Assembly (NCBI GenBank): GCA_963693315.1 | Contig: CAVNZG010001017.1 | Span: 41,450-105,449 of the forward strand | Direction: 5' to 3' | From: Diogma glabrata | Lineage: Eukaryota > Arthropoda > Insecta > Diptera > Cylindrotomidae | Length of the DNA stretch: 64,000 nucleotides | Shown here: piece by piece, positions 19,859 through 31,704 of the stretch | Position numbering within the stretch: position 1 is the first letter of the stretch | Layout of the letters: each line of letters starts with the position of its first letter | The notes under the pieces: generated by a model | Database searches by the model: none | What the model saw: the letters and a program-made list of their open reading frames with translations, nothing else | Told to the model about the DNA's origin: nothing | Program-made: the position numbers and the translations under genes

Positions 19859-22297
19859 ATGGATGAAAACATGATGCAATTTATTAAACAACAAACAGAA
19901 ACTATGCAAGAAATGGCACGTCAATTAAAAATTATGACGGCAAAAGATGCAAGATCACTTGTTGAGGTTAAATCTCCAACTAACATTCCTTGGCCATCTC
20001 CATTGAATGTAGAATCGGGTGATATTCGAGAAAATTTCGAAATGTTTAAGTCAAACTGGACTGATTATTGTATAGCAACTGGAATAAATATTTGGCCAGC
20101 AAATCAGAACAGGCAGAAGGCAAGCACCATGCTTTCAGCGATTGGAGTCCAAGCAAAAGCTAAGTATATGAATTTTGGACTGACGGACGCCGAAAAAGAA
20201 TCGGATACTATTGCTCTAGATGCAATTGAGAAATATTTAATTGCAAATTCAAATGTCATTTATGACAGATATATTTTTAATACAGCTAATCAAATGGAAA
20301 ATGAAAATTTCGATATATATTTGATTAGACTAAAGCGTCTTTTAAAATTATGTAATTATCCTGCAAATATGTCAGAAGAATTACTAAGAGATCGCATTGT
20401 TGTGGGCATTCGAAATCAATCAGTGAAAAAGAAGCTAATGGAAAAGAATGATTTAACTCTTCAACAATCAATCGATACTTGTAAGATAAGTGAAGTAACT
20501 CAAAGTCGAATCAATAATATGATTGAAAATACATCACCTAGTGAAGCTTCAGTGAGCAAAATTCAAAAATACAAATCGAAGGCACTACAAACTAAATCAC
20601 TTCAGAAATGTCGTTTTTGCGGTAATAAACATAAATTTGAAAAAGATTTGTGTCCAGCCATAAATCACGTGTGCAAAACATGTAATTACAAACATCATTA
20701 CGAATCATGTTGTCGTTATAAAAATAAAGCAGCTAAAAAGTCATCTTCTACTGACTATACGAATCAAATACCAAAGAAAGTCAACCAAATTGATTACAAT
20801 AAATTCGAAAACAGTGATGATGATGAAGACAAGTTTCAAGTATGCAAAATTAATTCTAATGGTGAAAATAAAGTGACAGCAACACTTTGTTTAAAATTTA
20901 ATAAGATATGGCAAAATATTGAATGTATGCTAGATACAGGATCGAATGCATCTCTCATAGGCTGGAATCAATATATTCAGCTGATGAACGATCCAAACCG
21001 AAAGCTACTTCCATCAAGACAAGCTCTCATCGATTGTAATCAAAATCCTATACCATCAGTTGGTGAAGTGCACATTCCTTGTAAAATTGACAATAAAAAA
21101 TATACTTTGGTGTTTCAAATTATAAAACGAAATCATCAACCACTATTATCGTCAAATGCATGTTCCGTGCTAAAGCTGATAACATACAGTTCGGAGGTCA
21201 ACAATTATCCAATTCCTTCAAATGAGAACATTGTTAAAACCATTGAAAGCAAAAATAAGGAAACAACTGAAACAAATTTTATAATAAGAGGAAATGCTGC
21301 ACAAATAGTTCAAAAATATTCCGACATTTTTGAAGGTTACGGCACAATCCCTGGAGAAGTGGAACTGGAAATTGATGAAAATGTCGTACCAGTTATCCAA
21401 AACGCTCGACGAATCCCAGTGGCATACCGTAATCAATTGAAGGATGAACTAGAACGACTGGTTTCTCAAAATATAATTGAGAAAATGGAGCAACATACTG
21501 ATTGGGTGAGTAACATACTGATAGTTAAACGAAACCATTCTTTTCGCATATGTTTAGATCCGATTCCGCTGAATAAGGCTTTAAAACGTCCCAACTATCA
21601 ATTTACAACCATTGATGAAGTGCTACCAGAACTTGGAAGAGCGAAAGTATTTTCAACCTGTGACGCTAAAAAAGGGTTTTGGCAAGTAAAACTTACCGAA
21701 TCCAGCAGCAAACTAACATGCTTTTGGACACCCTTTGGAAGATACAAATGGTTACGTATGCCATTTGGTATATCATCAGCACCGGAAATTTTCCAAATGA
21801 AAATGTATCAAATTATTCAAGATCTTCCTGGTGTAGAGGTCCTAGCAGACGATTTATTAATATTTGGTCGTGGTGATACAATCGAAGAAGCAATAATTGA
21901 CCATGACAGAAATCTGGAGAAGTTATTTATTCGTCTTCGAGAAAATAATGTCAAACTGAATAAGGCAAAATTAATTCTCTGTCGAAACTCAGTAAAATTT
22001 TTTGGTCATGTACTATCAAATAATGGTTTGCAAGCGGATGAATCAAAAATTGCCGCGATTAAAGATATGAAATCACCTACAGACAAAGCAGAATTGCAAA
22101 GGTTTATAGGTATGGTTACCTATTTGTCAAGATATATTAAGGGTTTAAGTACTGAGTTCACATCATTGCGAGAACTTATACGAGATAAAACACCCTGGAA
22201 ATGGACAGAAACTGAGGAGGCAGAATATCATAAAATTAAATCAATGGTATCAGATATCAAATCTCTAGGCTATTTTGACAACAAAAATCCATCATAA
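19859..22297 (+). CDS. gag-pol: Gypsy-2 Gag-protease-RT polyprotein (812 aa, then frameshift)
   Basis: Gag and Pol share one frame. Residues 1-240 are Gag. Residues 251-285 form a Cys/His-rich double finger (CRFCGNKHKFEKDLCPA, then HVCKTCNYKHHYESCC), characteristic of Mag-like elements. The protease has MLDTGSNASLIG (DTG 359-361). RT has WVSNILIVKR, FRICLDPIPLNKAL, FSTCDAKKGFWQVKL, MPFGISSAPEIFQ and the catalytic LADD at 662-665, with Ala in the position usually Val or Met. The connection region has QRFIGMVTYLSRYIKGLS. The frame ends at 22297 through a small indel; RNase H continues in another frame. Confidence 0.88.
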   Translation: MDENMMQFIKQQTETMQEMARQLKIMTAKDARSLVEVKSPTNIPWPSPLNVESGDIRENFEMFKSNWTDYCIATGINIWPANQNRQKASTMLSAIGVQAKAKYMNFGLTDAEKESDTIALDAIEKYLIANSNVIYDRYIFNTANQMENENFDIYLIRLKRLLKLCNYPANMSEELLRDRIVVGIRNQSVKKKLMEKNDLTLQQSIDTCKISEVTQSRINNMIENTSPSEASVSKIQKYKSKALQTKSLQKCRFCGNKHKFEKDLCPAINHVCKTCNYKHHYESCCRYKNKAAKKSSSTDYTNQIPKKVNQIDYNKFENSDDDEDKFQVCKINSNGENKVTATLCLKFNKIWQNIECMLDTGSNASLIGWNQYIQLMNDPNRKLLPSRQALIDCNQNPIPSVGEVHIPCKIDNKKYTLVFQIIKRNHQPLLSSNACSVLKLITYSSEVNNYPIPSNENIVKTIESKNKETTETNFIIRGNAAQIVQKYSDIFEGYGTIPGEVELEIDENVVPVIQNARRIPVAYRNQLKDELERLVSQNIIEKMEQHTDWVSNILIVKRNHSFRICLDPIPLNKALKRPNYQFTTIDEVLPELGRAKVFSTCDAKKGFWQVKLTESSSKLTCFWTPFGRYKWLRMPFGISSAPEIFQMKMYQIIQDLPGVEVLADDLLIFGRGDTIEEAIIDHDRNLEKLFIRLRENNVKLNKAKLILCRNSVKFFGHVLSNNGLQADESKIAAIKDMKSPTDKAELQRFIGMVTYLSRYIKGLSTEFTSLRELIRDKTPWKWTETEEAEYHKIKSMVSDIKSLGYFDNKNPS

Positions 22298-22833
22298 TAG
22301 AATGCGATTCTAGCAGTATTGGATTAGGAGCAGCAATGATCCAAAATGATAAAGTAATATGTTATGCATCCAGAACATTATCTGCTACTGAAAGAAACTA
22401 TGCGCAGATTGAAAAGGAGCTTTTAGCCATTGTTTTCGCATGCAAACGCTTTGATCAAATGATTGTGGGTCATACATGTGTTGTGAGGACAGATCATAAG
22501 CCGCTAATCAATATATTCAATAAAACACTTTTAAAATCTCCTAAAAGACTACAACTTATGAGAATGATTTTACAACGATATTCACTTCAACTTGAGTTCA
22601 TTGAAGGTAAAAATAACATCATCGCTGACACTTTATCAGGAGCGAATTATGGTAAAGATACATCTAAAAATAAAAAAGAAAGTATCAGTACACCAGCAAA
22701 TGTTTGCCTAGTAGATAGAGTCGAAATTTCTCAAGCTGAATTGTCTGTTCGTAGAATTAAAGTAGTCGACAGTCTCAATATAACCGAAGAACGTATCAAC
22801 CACATCCGGGAGGAAACCAGCAAAGATGCGTAA
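22298..22833 (+). pseudogene. pol: Gypsy-2 pol, RNase H
   Basis: After the frameshift near 22290 the translation gives IIIECDSSSIGLGAAMI (catalytic Asp), YASRTLSATERNYAQIEKEL (catalytic Glu), RTDHKPLINIF (Asp) and GKNNIIADTLS. This is the RNase H of the same polyprotein. The frame is lost again near 22830. Confidence 0.85.
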
Positions 22834-24193
22834 GTCTGAATAAATTAAAATCACTTATTCAAAATAACTGGCCGAAAAATATACGTGATCTTCCTGAAGA
22901 CGTCAAAATATACCACAAATACAAAAATGAACTTTCCACGGAGAATGGATTGATATTAAAAAATGACAAGGTCGTAATTCCAAAAAATTTGCGTAAATTG
23001 ATGATTGAAAAAGTTCATATCAGTCACAATGGCATCGAATCTACAACCAGTCTGGCAAAACAAAATATATTCTGGCCTGGTATGACAGCTGAAATAAAGG
23101 ATAAGGTCAGCAATTGCTACTTATGTGCAAAATATTCTGAGTCGCAATGTAATCTTCCGATGCAAACGCATGAAATTCCGAAATATCCATATCAGATTGT
23201 TTCAATGGATGTATTCTTTCAAGATATAATCAAAAATCTGAAAAATTTTTGGTAACCGTCGACCATTACTCCGATTTTTTTGAAATTGACATATTAAAAG
23301 ATTTAACACCAAAATCAACCATTGAAATATGTAAAAGAAATTTTGGTCGCCACGGAATACCGGAAAAAGTCATTACCGATTGTGGAACAAATTTTTTGTC
23401 AAGAGAGTTCAATCGATTTGCAAACAACTGGGAATTTGATTGTGTTTCATCTAGTCCACATCATCAACAGTCAAACGGTAAATCTGAATCCGCAGTAAAA
23501 ATTGCGAAACGTTTAATAAAAAAATCTAATGAAACTGGTATAGATTTCTGGTATGTTTTATTACACTGGAGAAATGTATCTAACAAAATAGGATCAAGTC
23601 CAGTGCAACGTTTATTTTCCAGAAGAGCTCGCACTGGTATTCCAACATTAATGAAAAATTTACTACCAGATGTAATTCCAAATGTGCCATCTAAAATTGA
23701 AAAACAGCGACGAATCAATAAATATCACTATGATAAGCGTACAAAAATTTTACCAAATCTGGAAGTGGGACAGCCAGTAGTCGTACAACTACATCCAGCA
23801 AGAGACAAATTGTGGTCGAAAGGTATTGTCCAAGAAAAATTGTCTGATACTTATCGCCGTGATCGAATACATATAAAACCACATGGTTTTAACGAAGAAC
23901 AAAATATTTTATATTCAAGTGTGACTCAAACACCAACACAATCAACATCACAAAGAAGTTTAATTGAACCATGTATTGACAACGTTCCGAATGATTCAAC
24001 TGACGAATCAATTATTGCAACATCAAGCCCAACTGTGAATTCAAATGAGAACATTCTTCAATCTAATAATGTTCATCAACCAAATACTTCTATAAATTCA
24101 TCAGATGTATCTCATGAAGAAGAACCGTCAACAAGTCGACCTAGAAGAGAAGTCAAACAACCAATTAAATTTAAAGACTATGTCTTAGAATAA
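22830..24193 (+). pseudogene. pol: Gypsy-2 pol, integrase (frameshifted)
   Basis: From 22830 the frame reads through the H2C2 zinc-binding region (HISHNGIESTTSLAKQNIFW, then SNCYLCAKY) to 23255 and starts the catalytic core with SMDVFF (first Asp). A shift near 23245 moves it to the next frame: LVTVDHYSDFFEI, KVITDCGTNFLS (second Asp), HHQQSNGKSESAVK (catalytic Glu), then a C-terminal domain to 24193 with a Ser/Thr-rich tail and SRPRREVKQPIKF. The D,D,E triad is intact, so decay is by small indels only. Confidence 0.87.
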
Positions 24194-24793
24194 ATAATAG
24201 ACAATGTACCATTAAAAGAATTGTTTTGAATTTTTTAATTTTTAGAATGTTATGTCGAATTCTTTTTGTCCAGAGTGAAAAAGTGATTTTTTTTTCATAA
24301 AAAGAACATGCAAAAATATGATCCAGTTTTGTAGTTGTATTTGTGAAATGTCATTGAATATTTTTGTAATTAATTGTATTTAATTAATTAGTTTATTATT
24401 AATTTTTAATTTAAAACACGATTTAAACAATATTTTATTTAAAAAGTTACTATTTCACTATTAAAAAAAATAATAAGTAAATGGCGTTTTGTTTGTTTAC
24501 TAATTTTGACAGATTTTTTAAATGTATTTGTATTCTTTATTGTATTTTATGCTTGCTCTAGCTAAAAATCTAGATTCAAATAAAAGTTTTTAGGGCAAAA
24601 AAAAATCACTTTTTTTTGTCAAATAGAATACGTTATGTCAAAAAAACTTGATCTAGATCAAAAATGGGCGTGTTTAGAGCAATTTTTTTGGCAAAAAGAA
24701 TTCGACATTAGTATAAATTTTGTTTACATAAAGTTTCGTTTGAATTCTTGTATCCTTAGATTTAAAAAAAAATTAGCTTAAAAAAAGGGAAGA
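24194..24793 (+). other. Gypsy-2 3' untranslated region and polypurine tract
   Basis: AT-rich, no ORF. It ends in the purine run AAAAAAGGGAAGA at about 24781-24793, immediately before the 3' LTR, which is the polypurine tract that primes plus-strand DNA. No env gene is seen. Confidence 0.75.
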
Positions 24794-24959
24794 TGTTATA
24801 TGTTTCCCCGAATGGTACATTGGGTTTAATGCATATAGGGTTAGACAGAAAAGGCAATTGTCATCTCTCTTAATTAACCGCTCGAATTGTTAACACTTAT
24901 TTTAATAAAGTTAAATTAATTAAAATATAAACGTATTTATTTTAATAATACAACCAACC
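24794..24959 (+). repeat. Gypsy-2 3' LTR, interrupted after 166 bp
   Basis: Matches 19538-19703 without visible differences. Copia-2 inserted after CAACC (24955-24959); CAACC recurs at 33660-33664, followed by ACAACA, the missing end of this LTR. Confidence 0.92.
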
Positions 24960-25229
24960 TGTAGAATTTCCACTGTTTACTTGTCTTGTTTTGTAAAAAT
25001 ATTAGGTTATTTATAATTAGCTTTTCATTTATTAAACAATCAATATTCATAAACAATATTTTTATTTATTTCAATTTAAATTTGTTTGATTTGTAACTCA
25101 ACAATGTTTTTACATTTCATTTATTTTTAATGACATAACAAAAACATATGTGCGCAGACGCAAGAAAAAGACGAATAAAAAATTACTTAAGCTAGGTTTA
25201 CACTCAAGAGAAAATAATTAATTCTAACA
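24960..25229 (-). repeat. Copia-2 3' LTR
   Basis: 270 bp, TGTAGAATTTCC to ATTCTAACA on plus. The internal side has AAGGAGGAGTG on minus (about 25230-25240), a good polypurine tract. It differs from 33390-33659 at about three positions. Confidence 0.92.
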
Positions 25230-26821
25230 CTCCTCCTTAATTATTTTACTTCTTAAAATTTCATAATTTCTGCGCAACAAGGGCTTTGTTAAGATATCAG
25301 CAAGCTGGTCCTCACTCCTGACATGAGCTGGCATTATAGTAGAACCTATATGCTGCTGAATGAACTTTCTAGATATTTCAATATGTTTCTTTCCTTTGGT
25401 GATTTTTCCTTCATGGGTGTTATTCAGTATATGAATAGCGGACTGATTATCAATATAATGTATTGTTGGTTGATTTGTATCGAGATGGTTCAATTCACTA
25501 GCAATTCTTCGAATCCAACAAGTATCATCAATAGCTGATATTGCTGCTCGATATTCAGCTTCTGCAGTCGAGTTTGATACAGTGTTTTGTTTTTGAGTGA
25601 ACCAAACAATAGGACCTCCACGTAACAATAAAACCCCACTTGTAGAATGTCCGGTTTCTGAATCACCACCATAATCAGAATCACTGTACACAGACATTTC
25701 TTTATCTCCATTAAAAAATATTCCAAACTTCGTAGTCCCCTTAACGTACTGAAAAATGCGTTTAATCATTTTCCAATGACTGTTCATAGGTTTGTTGTTA
25801 AACCGACTGAGGTAGTTTACTGAAAAACTAATATCAGGACGAGATATAGTAGCTAAATAGAGCAAACTACCAACAACTTCTCTATATGGCTTTGATTTAT
25901 CCAAGAAACTATCATTTACAAAATTTTCCTGATCTGTAACCATTCCTCTTTTAATAGGTGTATGAACAGGATTCACGTCTTCAAATTTAAATCGTTCCAC
26001 AATCCTTTCAGCATATTTGAACTGATTTATAAAACTTCCATCTTGTGATAATTTGATTTGCATTCCAAGATATGAGAAGCAGTTTTCTTTTCCATTATCG
26101 TATGTAATTTCAAATTTTTGGTCTAACTTCCTTAAGACTTCAAGCATTTCATGTTTGTCTTTTCCGACCATAAGACCATCATCGACATGTAGGACTATTA
26201 TTATATTTCTATTCTTGTTATAATAAACGCATGGATCATCATCCGTAGACTGAAACAGCAGACAATTCAAAAAATTCGTAAATTTCTCATACCAAATCTT
26301 CGGTGCTTGCTTTAAACCGTATTTTAATTCACATACACGACCAGACTTATCATTAAAACCTTCTGGTTGATACATAAAAATTTGTGCATTTAATTTACCA
26401 TGCAGAAAGGCTGTTTTAACATCAAATGTCACTATATTCATACCTTCAGATGCAGCTATACTTAAGATCAATCTGATTGACATGTGACGAGCAACGGGAC
26501 TGAAAACATTGAAATAATCTATACCTTCCTTCTGCTCAAATCCTCTGATGACAAGTCTTGCCTTGTGTTTTCCGTCGTCCTTTTTGCGTAATACCCAGCG
26601 GCAAGTTAGAGGCTTAATATTCTTTGGTTTTTCAGTTAAAATCCAGGTCTTCATCTTTATTAATGATTCAAATTCTTCTGACATAGCTTGCTTCCAGTTT
26701 TCATCCTTAAAGGCTTCAGCAAAAGAGATATCATTTGCTTCACCGATTATATCAGTCTCAAGATCTTGCATCATTAAAGCTGAATCAGTAATATAGTCAT
26801 TCAATTTGGCTGGTGCTTTAA
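25224..26821 (-). pseudogene. pol: Copia-2 pol, reverse transcriptase and RNase H
   Basis: The frame is open over about 530 residues: FKDENWKQAMSEEF, WVLRKKDDGKHKARLVIRGF, VARHMSIRLILSIAASEGMN, TAFLHGKLNAQIFMYQPEGF, LKYGLKQAPKIWYEKF and catalytic HVDDGLMVG (His for the usual Tyr before Val-Asp-Asp). RNase H follows with YSDSDYGGDSETGHSTSG, SNSTAEAEYRA, IDNQSAI and EDQLADILTKPL. The domain itself is intact. It is separated from integrase by a frameshift near 26822. Confidence 0.88.
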
Positions 26822-27792
26822 TTTCTTAAATTTCTTCTTATTGGGACTTCGACTTGACTGTCAGAGCTATCAGACTGATTTTCATTTTCCAAACTTTCAG
26901 AAAAAATTTCATCTTCAGACTCTTCATTTTCAACACTTTTATATGCAGAACTTGTATCTGATTCTTCGTTTTCAGGTGTTTCAATATTGTTTTCAGACGA
27001 CAACATTTCCAATTCAGCAAAACTTTCAGTTTCAACGTTATCATCAAATATCACATTACTTGAACTTACGACATCATTAATTTCATTTATGAAAACCCTG
27101 AAACTTGGAGAATCTATATCGTAGCCAACGAATATGCCTTTTACTGACTTTTTCTCTGTCTTACTTCTTTTACTCTTTTCTATCAAAACATAGCAGTCAC
27201 ATCCAAAAGATTTTAGTTTACTGACATCTATTTTTCTTCCAAACCATAAATCAGCTGGACTTTTACCTTTTACTGTACTAGTGCCAGTATGATTAATTGT
27301 GAACACTACGTAGTTAACAGCTTCGCCCCACAGATTTTCATCCAGATTTCGAGCATGTAAGACGGACCTTGCAGCCTCAACTACAGTCCTCATTTCTCGT
27401 TCAATGCGTCCGTTCTGCTGTGGTGTATAAGCACTAGACTTGCTATGGAAAACACCGAGACCCTCCAGAATTTATTGTGTGTCACGATTTTTTATTTCAG
27501 TGCCATTGTCTGATCGTAATGCCTTGACTCTTCTGTCAAATTGGTTTTCCACTAACCTCAAAAATACTTCCAACTTAGTAGCAGTTTCACCTTTAGTTTT
27601 TAAAAAATATACAGTCCTAAAATGCGTATAATCGTCCTTGAAAAGCAAAAAATATTTTGCTCCGCCTAAAGAGTAGATGTTCATTTCACATAGATCGACA
27701 TGTACTAAATCTAATTGCCTTGTCGATATCTTTGGATTTGTAGGATGTGACACTTTATGTTGTTTGCCATAGGTACATCTATTTAATTCCAT
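26818..27792 (-). pseudogene. pol: Copia-2 pol, integrase
   Basis: The zinc/GAG-pre region ends in YGKQHKVSHP. The catalytic core has LVHVDLCEMN (Asp), KALRSDNGTEI (Asp) and, after a stop TAA at about 27472-27474, YTPQQNGRIEREM (Glu). The C-terminal part reads KSPADLWFGRKIDVSKLKSF and KGIFVGYDIDSPSFRVF. The triad is complete, but one nonsense codon and a frameshift at the 3' end break it. Confidence 0.85.
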
Positions 27793-28249
27793 TTCTGATT
27801 AAAACATCTCGTACATGTGCAACATTTTGATGTGCAAGTTTTTCATGCCATTTTCTTAGTGAAATATTTACAAGACATTTTTCAAACTCCTGACGAAATT
27901 GCATTTTGAATAGTTTACCTTCTCTTACAGCTATTGCACCAATATTACCATTGCAATCTTTAAAAATTGATTTATCTGCATCGGCTGACTGTCTGTATCC
28001 TTTATCTAATACAGAACTTACTGAAAAAAGATTAAATGGCATCTTTGGAGTGTACAATACATCTTTCAAAATTATTTTTCGCCAAGCCTCATCATCAAAT
28101 GCTTCAAGTTCGATGTCACCTATTCCAATACCTTCCAGTTCTGTAGCATCTCCAATAATAACCATGGACGGTTGTTCGAGAGTGACATAATTTTTGAACC
28201 ACTCCTTATGTGAACTCATATGTTGAGTGCAGCACAGTCTTGATACCAA
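27779..28249 (-). pseudogene. pol: Copia-2 protease C-terminal part and GAG-pre-integrase
   Basis: The frame reads QHMSSHKEWFKNY, the sequence that follows a Copia protease active site, then KDVLYTPKMPFNLFSV and KWHEKLAHQNVAHV (GAG-pre-integrase). It overlaps the upstream frame by about 34 bases and the downstream one by 14 in shifted frames, showing indels at both joins. Confidence 0.8.
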
Positions 28250-28949
28250 CAGTCTTCAAAATCATTATTGATGGAACTTATAGATGATAAACTGACTGTT
28301 ATAAGAGCGCGTCTGTAGCTAGTATCTTTGTTACTATTTTTACCTGACTTATCTTGATGACTATTATCTTCATTTGGACAATCTTTTGCAAAATGTCCCT
28401 TACATTTGCACTTATTACAGCCATACGTATTCTTGCAATACTCCAAATATTTTGCAGACAGCTTGCCATGACATTGAGATTTAATATGCCCAATTTTTCC
28501 ACATTTAAAACATTCTATGGAACTACTTTTCACAGTTGACTTATCTGGTTTGCCCTTTCTTTTTAATATAAAAGCATTTTGAGACGTGGATTTGCTCGTT
28601 GACTGACCTTCAATCAGCCTATCCTCTTCTAACCTCAGACGATCAAACAAGTTTCCAAGATTTTTGTCTACTCCACTAACATTATCCCAGGCAGTTCGAA
28701 AATGATGAAGTTTTGATGGTAGTATCCATAAAATTCTTTGCATGATCCAGGTTTCTTTCACTTCTTCACCTTCAGCAGACAAACTATCAGCCAATTGTTG
28801 AATCTGCATGCAATTTTCTATAACAGATTTATTTTCATTATATTTATAACCAAAAAATTGTCTTTGTAATCCTTCGATTGACACATCTGACCTTTTACCA
28901 TACAACGTGTCTAGCTTACATAACATACTATAAGCAGACGTACACTTTG
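28216..28949 (-). pseudogene. gag: Copia-2 gag C-terminal part with two zinc knuckles
   Basis: After the insertion breakpoint, gag resumes with CTSAYSMLCKLDTLYG, typical of Copia gag. It carries two CCHC knuckles, CFKCGKIGHIKSQC and CNKCKCKGHFAKDC, then reaches the protease start WYQDCAALN before a stop. The active site reads Asp-Cys-Ala in this frame, where DSG or DTG is expected. A nearby indel partly accounts for this. Confidence 0.82.
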
Positions 28950-28955
28950 AAATTT

Positions 28956-29412
28956 GTAATGAAGCGCTTTCTCACTGGCGAACCAATGAGAATGACATAG
29001 CAGGAAGCGTACCTAGCGAGATTTATTTTCTTGCCCCAAGCTAGCTTCAGCCCATGGGAACGATTAAGAAACCCTGCTACTTCAGCACAAATACAGAAAT
29101 GTACGCTATTAACGAAAATATATCAGAAATGGAAACAAATACAAGTGGAAAAATGGAGACTCTGGCGACCCCATTTGCGAAAGACCCACGATCAACACAT
29201 CCAACCCCCCCGTTCACTCACATACGCCCACACACACATTCACACCCCTAAATCATAAGAATAATAAAAAAAAGGAAAAAAAAAACATTCAAATAGACTC
29301 ACCCATGGTTATATCCTCCTAGCCTGAAAAATCCGGCTGGTTTCAGCTCTCCATCAGCACCGCATATACGTTGATCAAAAATAAGATGTCACAATTGATA
29401 AGAAGAACCGAT
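28956..29412. other. Left unique part of the 4.0 kb insertion
   Basis: This part is less AT-rich than the rest, with a short open frame at 29054-29251 rich in Pro, Thr and His near its end (from a CACACACA run) that I do not trust as a gene. It contains CTGAAA...TTTCAG inverted near 29322-29345. Confidence 0.3.
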
Positions 29413-30413
29413 GAATCAATTCGTAATCAACAGCGTTGAATAAATTTGCATTTAAAATCGTTGAATAAGTTGGTCATCAAAAGCGTTGAATGATTTTGTA
29501 AGCAATATCGTTGAACCAATTCGTAATCAAAAGCGTTGAATGATTTTGTAAGCAATATCGATGAACCAATTTGTAATCAAAAGCGTTGGAGGCGTTTGCA
29601 ATCAAAATCGTTGAATAAATTTATAATCAAAATCGGTGAATAAAGTTGTAATCAAATGCGTTGAATAGATTTGTAGTAAAAAGCGTTGACTAAATTTGTA
29701 GTCAAAAGCGTTGACTAAATGTATAATCAAAGGCGTTGAATATAAGTACCATCAAAATCGTTGAACAAGGTTATAATCAAAGGCGTTGAATAAATTTGTA
29801 TTTAAAATCGTTGAATCAGTTTGTAATCAAATGCGTTGAATACAATTGCAATCAAAGTCGTGGAATAATTTTATAATCAAAATTGTTGAATAAGTTCGTA
29901 GTCAATTGCGTTGACAAAATTCCTAATCAAATGCGTTGAATATAATTACAATCAAAATCGTTGAGCAATTTTGTAATCAAATTCGTTGAATAAATTCGTA
30001 GTCAAAAGCGTTGACCAAATTTATAATCAAATGCGCTGAATACCATTACAATCAAAATCGTTGAACAAGTTTATAATCCAAGGCGTTGAATAAATTTATA
30101 ATTAAAAGCGTTGAATAAATTTGCAATTGAAATCGGTGAATAAGGTTATAATCAAGATCGTTGACCAAATGTGTAGTCAAATGCGTTGACTAAATTTGCA
30201 ATCAAAAGCGCTGACTGAGTTGGTAATCAAAATCGTGAACAAATTTGCAATCGAAGTCGTTGGATGAATCGTTGAATAAATTTGTAACCACAATCGTGGA
30301 ATAATTTTAAAGTCCACACCGTTGAATAAATTTGTAGAACAATGCGTTGACTGGTGCGAGGAATACAATTGCAATCAAAATCGGTGAACAATTTTATAAT
30401 CCAAATCGTTGAA
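29413..30413. repeat. 25-bp minisatellite, about 40 copies
   Basis: The consensus is close to AAATTTGTAATCAAAAGCGT plus TGAAT, repeated head to tail with substitutions and few indels. The core GCGTTGAAT/ATCGTTGAAT is the best conserved part. Units abut with no unique spacers. Confidence 0.9.
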
Positions 30414-30960
30414 TAAACTATAATTACATTTGAAATATGTTGAGAACCAATACTCAGCAGTGGTTGATACCAATAATCGTCGAATAAATTACAATTACCG
30501 TTGAAATATGTTGAAAGCAAATTTTGATATGGTAACGTGAATATCGGGTATAACTTGGTTATACAACTTTGACAAAGAAGATATAAGTTTGATGAAAATA
30601 TGTTATATAACTTCGATATGGTAACATGAATATGGTGTAAAACTTTGTTGTAAAACTTCGACAAAGTTGATATAAGTTGGATGAAAATATGTGCTAAAAG
30701 TTTGACACAGATGGTCCAATATTGTATAAAACTTCGTGTAATAGTTGACTATGATGAAATTAATATTGTATCCAACTACGTGGTATAAACTTTGAGATGT
30801 TAACGTCCAGATTGTATACACCTACGTTGTGATAGTTGACAATGATGACATTAATATTGTATACAAATACGTGGTAAAAGTCACCACAGATGTCACAAAT
30901 ATTATGCGAAAAATGCGTGGTAAAAGATAACAATTTTGATACAAAATCTATACCTCGATA
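30414..30960. repeat. Degenerate repeats with recurring GTTGA and ACTTCG motifs
   Basis: After the 25-bp array, loose repeats recur such as TGGTAACGTGAATAT, AAAACTTCGACAAAG, GATATAAGTTGGATGAAAATATG and AATATTGTATACAAATACGTGG. The period is irregular, roughly 60-120 bases. Open frames on minus across 30177-30821 come from this repetition and are not genes. Confidence 0.6.
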
Positions 30961-31110
30961 TGCCGACCAGGTTAAAAAATAGGATGCACCGACTGTACGT
31001 GAACAAGCGAATTTTCTTTTCTTATGTATCTTTATTAATATTCCTCAACTGTGTAATCAAGATTGAACTAACATTTATCATATATCTACATTAAATAAAT
31101 AATTTTAAAG

Positions 31111-31704
31111 AGAATGTATTTTGGTTCTTATTTTTTTCTTTTGTACGAACACAAAACTATAGTTAACAATTTCAACTTAAAATTTTTGGCATTTTTGTAT
31201 CACATTCCTTAATTTATCTTTTAAATAGCGTTGAACTGACATTCACCGTAAATAAACTAAACAAATAGGTAAAAAAAAATAACAGTACCATTTTGGTTTA
31301 TTGTACACGTACACATAAATTTTTCTATTTATACTATTTCTGATTAACTAATTGACTAGCCGAATATCACGGAATTGACAAAAAAAAACAGTTTATCAAT
31401 GGACAAAACACTAGAATGTATTTTGGTTTTGGTTTTCTTTTATACGAACACAAAACTATAGTTCACAATTTCAACTTAAAAATTTTGGCATTTTGTTTTA
31501 TCACATTCCTTAATATTTTTTTTTTAAATAGCATTGAGCTGACATTCACCGTAAATAAATTAAATAAAAATAACAGTACCTTTTTGGTTTATTTTACACG
31601 TACACATAAATTTTTCTATTTATACGAATTCTGAGTAACTAATTAACTAGCCGAATATCACGGCATTGACAAAAAAAACAGTTTATCAAATGGACACAGC
31701 ACTT
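31111..31704. repeat. ~300-bp tandem pair inside the insertion
   Basis: The unit starting AGAATGTATTTTGGTT at 31111 recurs at 31413 (offset 302), with AACACAAAACTATAGTT, ACTGACATTCACCGTAAATAA-like and TAGCCGAATATCACGG blocks in both. The same pair is present in segment B, from about 42913. Confidence 0.85.

Larger units (their letters stand above)
19538..24959 (+). mobile_element. Gypsy-2: Mag-like Ty3/Gypsy element, 3' LTR split by Copia-2
   Basis: The 5' LTR 19538-19709 (172 bp) and 3' LTR 24794-24959 match without differences over 166 bp. The last six bases of the 3' LTR (ACAACA) lie at 33665-33670, beyond Copia-2. The TSD is GAATG, at 19533-19537 and 33671-33675. Gag-Pro-RT, RNase H and integrase follow on plus with frameshifts. 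There is no env. The zinc-finger arrangement and the single Gag-Pol frame fit the Mag lineage. Confidence 0.92.

Noticed and set aside
29031..29258. Possible exon rich in Pro, Thr and His (29054-29251)
   Set aside because: The His/Thr stretch comes from a CACACA microsatellite. No splice context or homologous motif could be supported.
29413..30413. CRISPR-like array (25-bp regular repeats)
   Set aside because: Units abut head to tail with no unique spacers, and the context is a eukaryotic transposon. It is a minisatellite.
30177..30821. Three overlapping minus-strand ORFs of 65-145 codons
   Set aside because: They lie wholly in degenerate tandem repeats, with low-complexity translations rich in Tyr, Ile and Leu.
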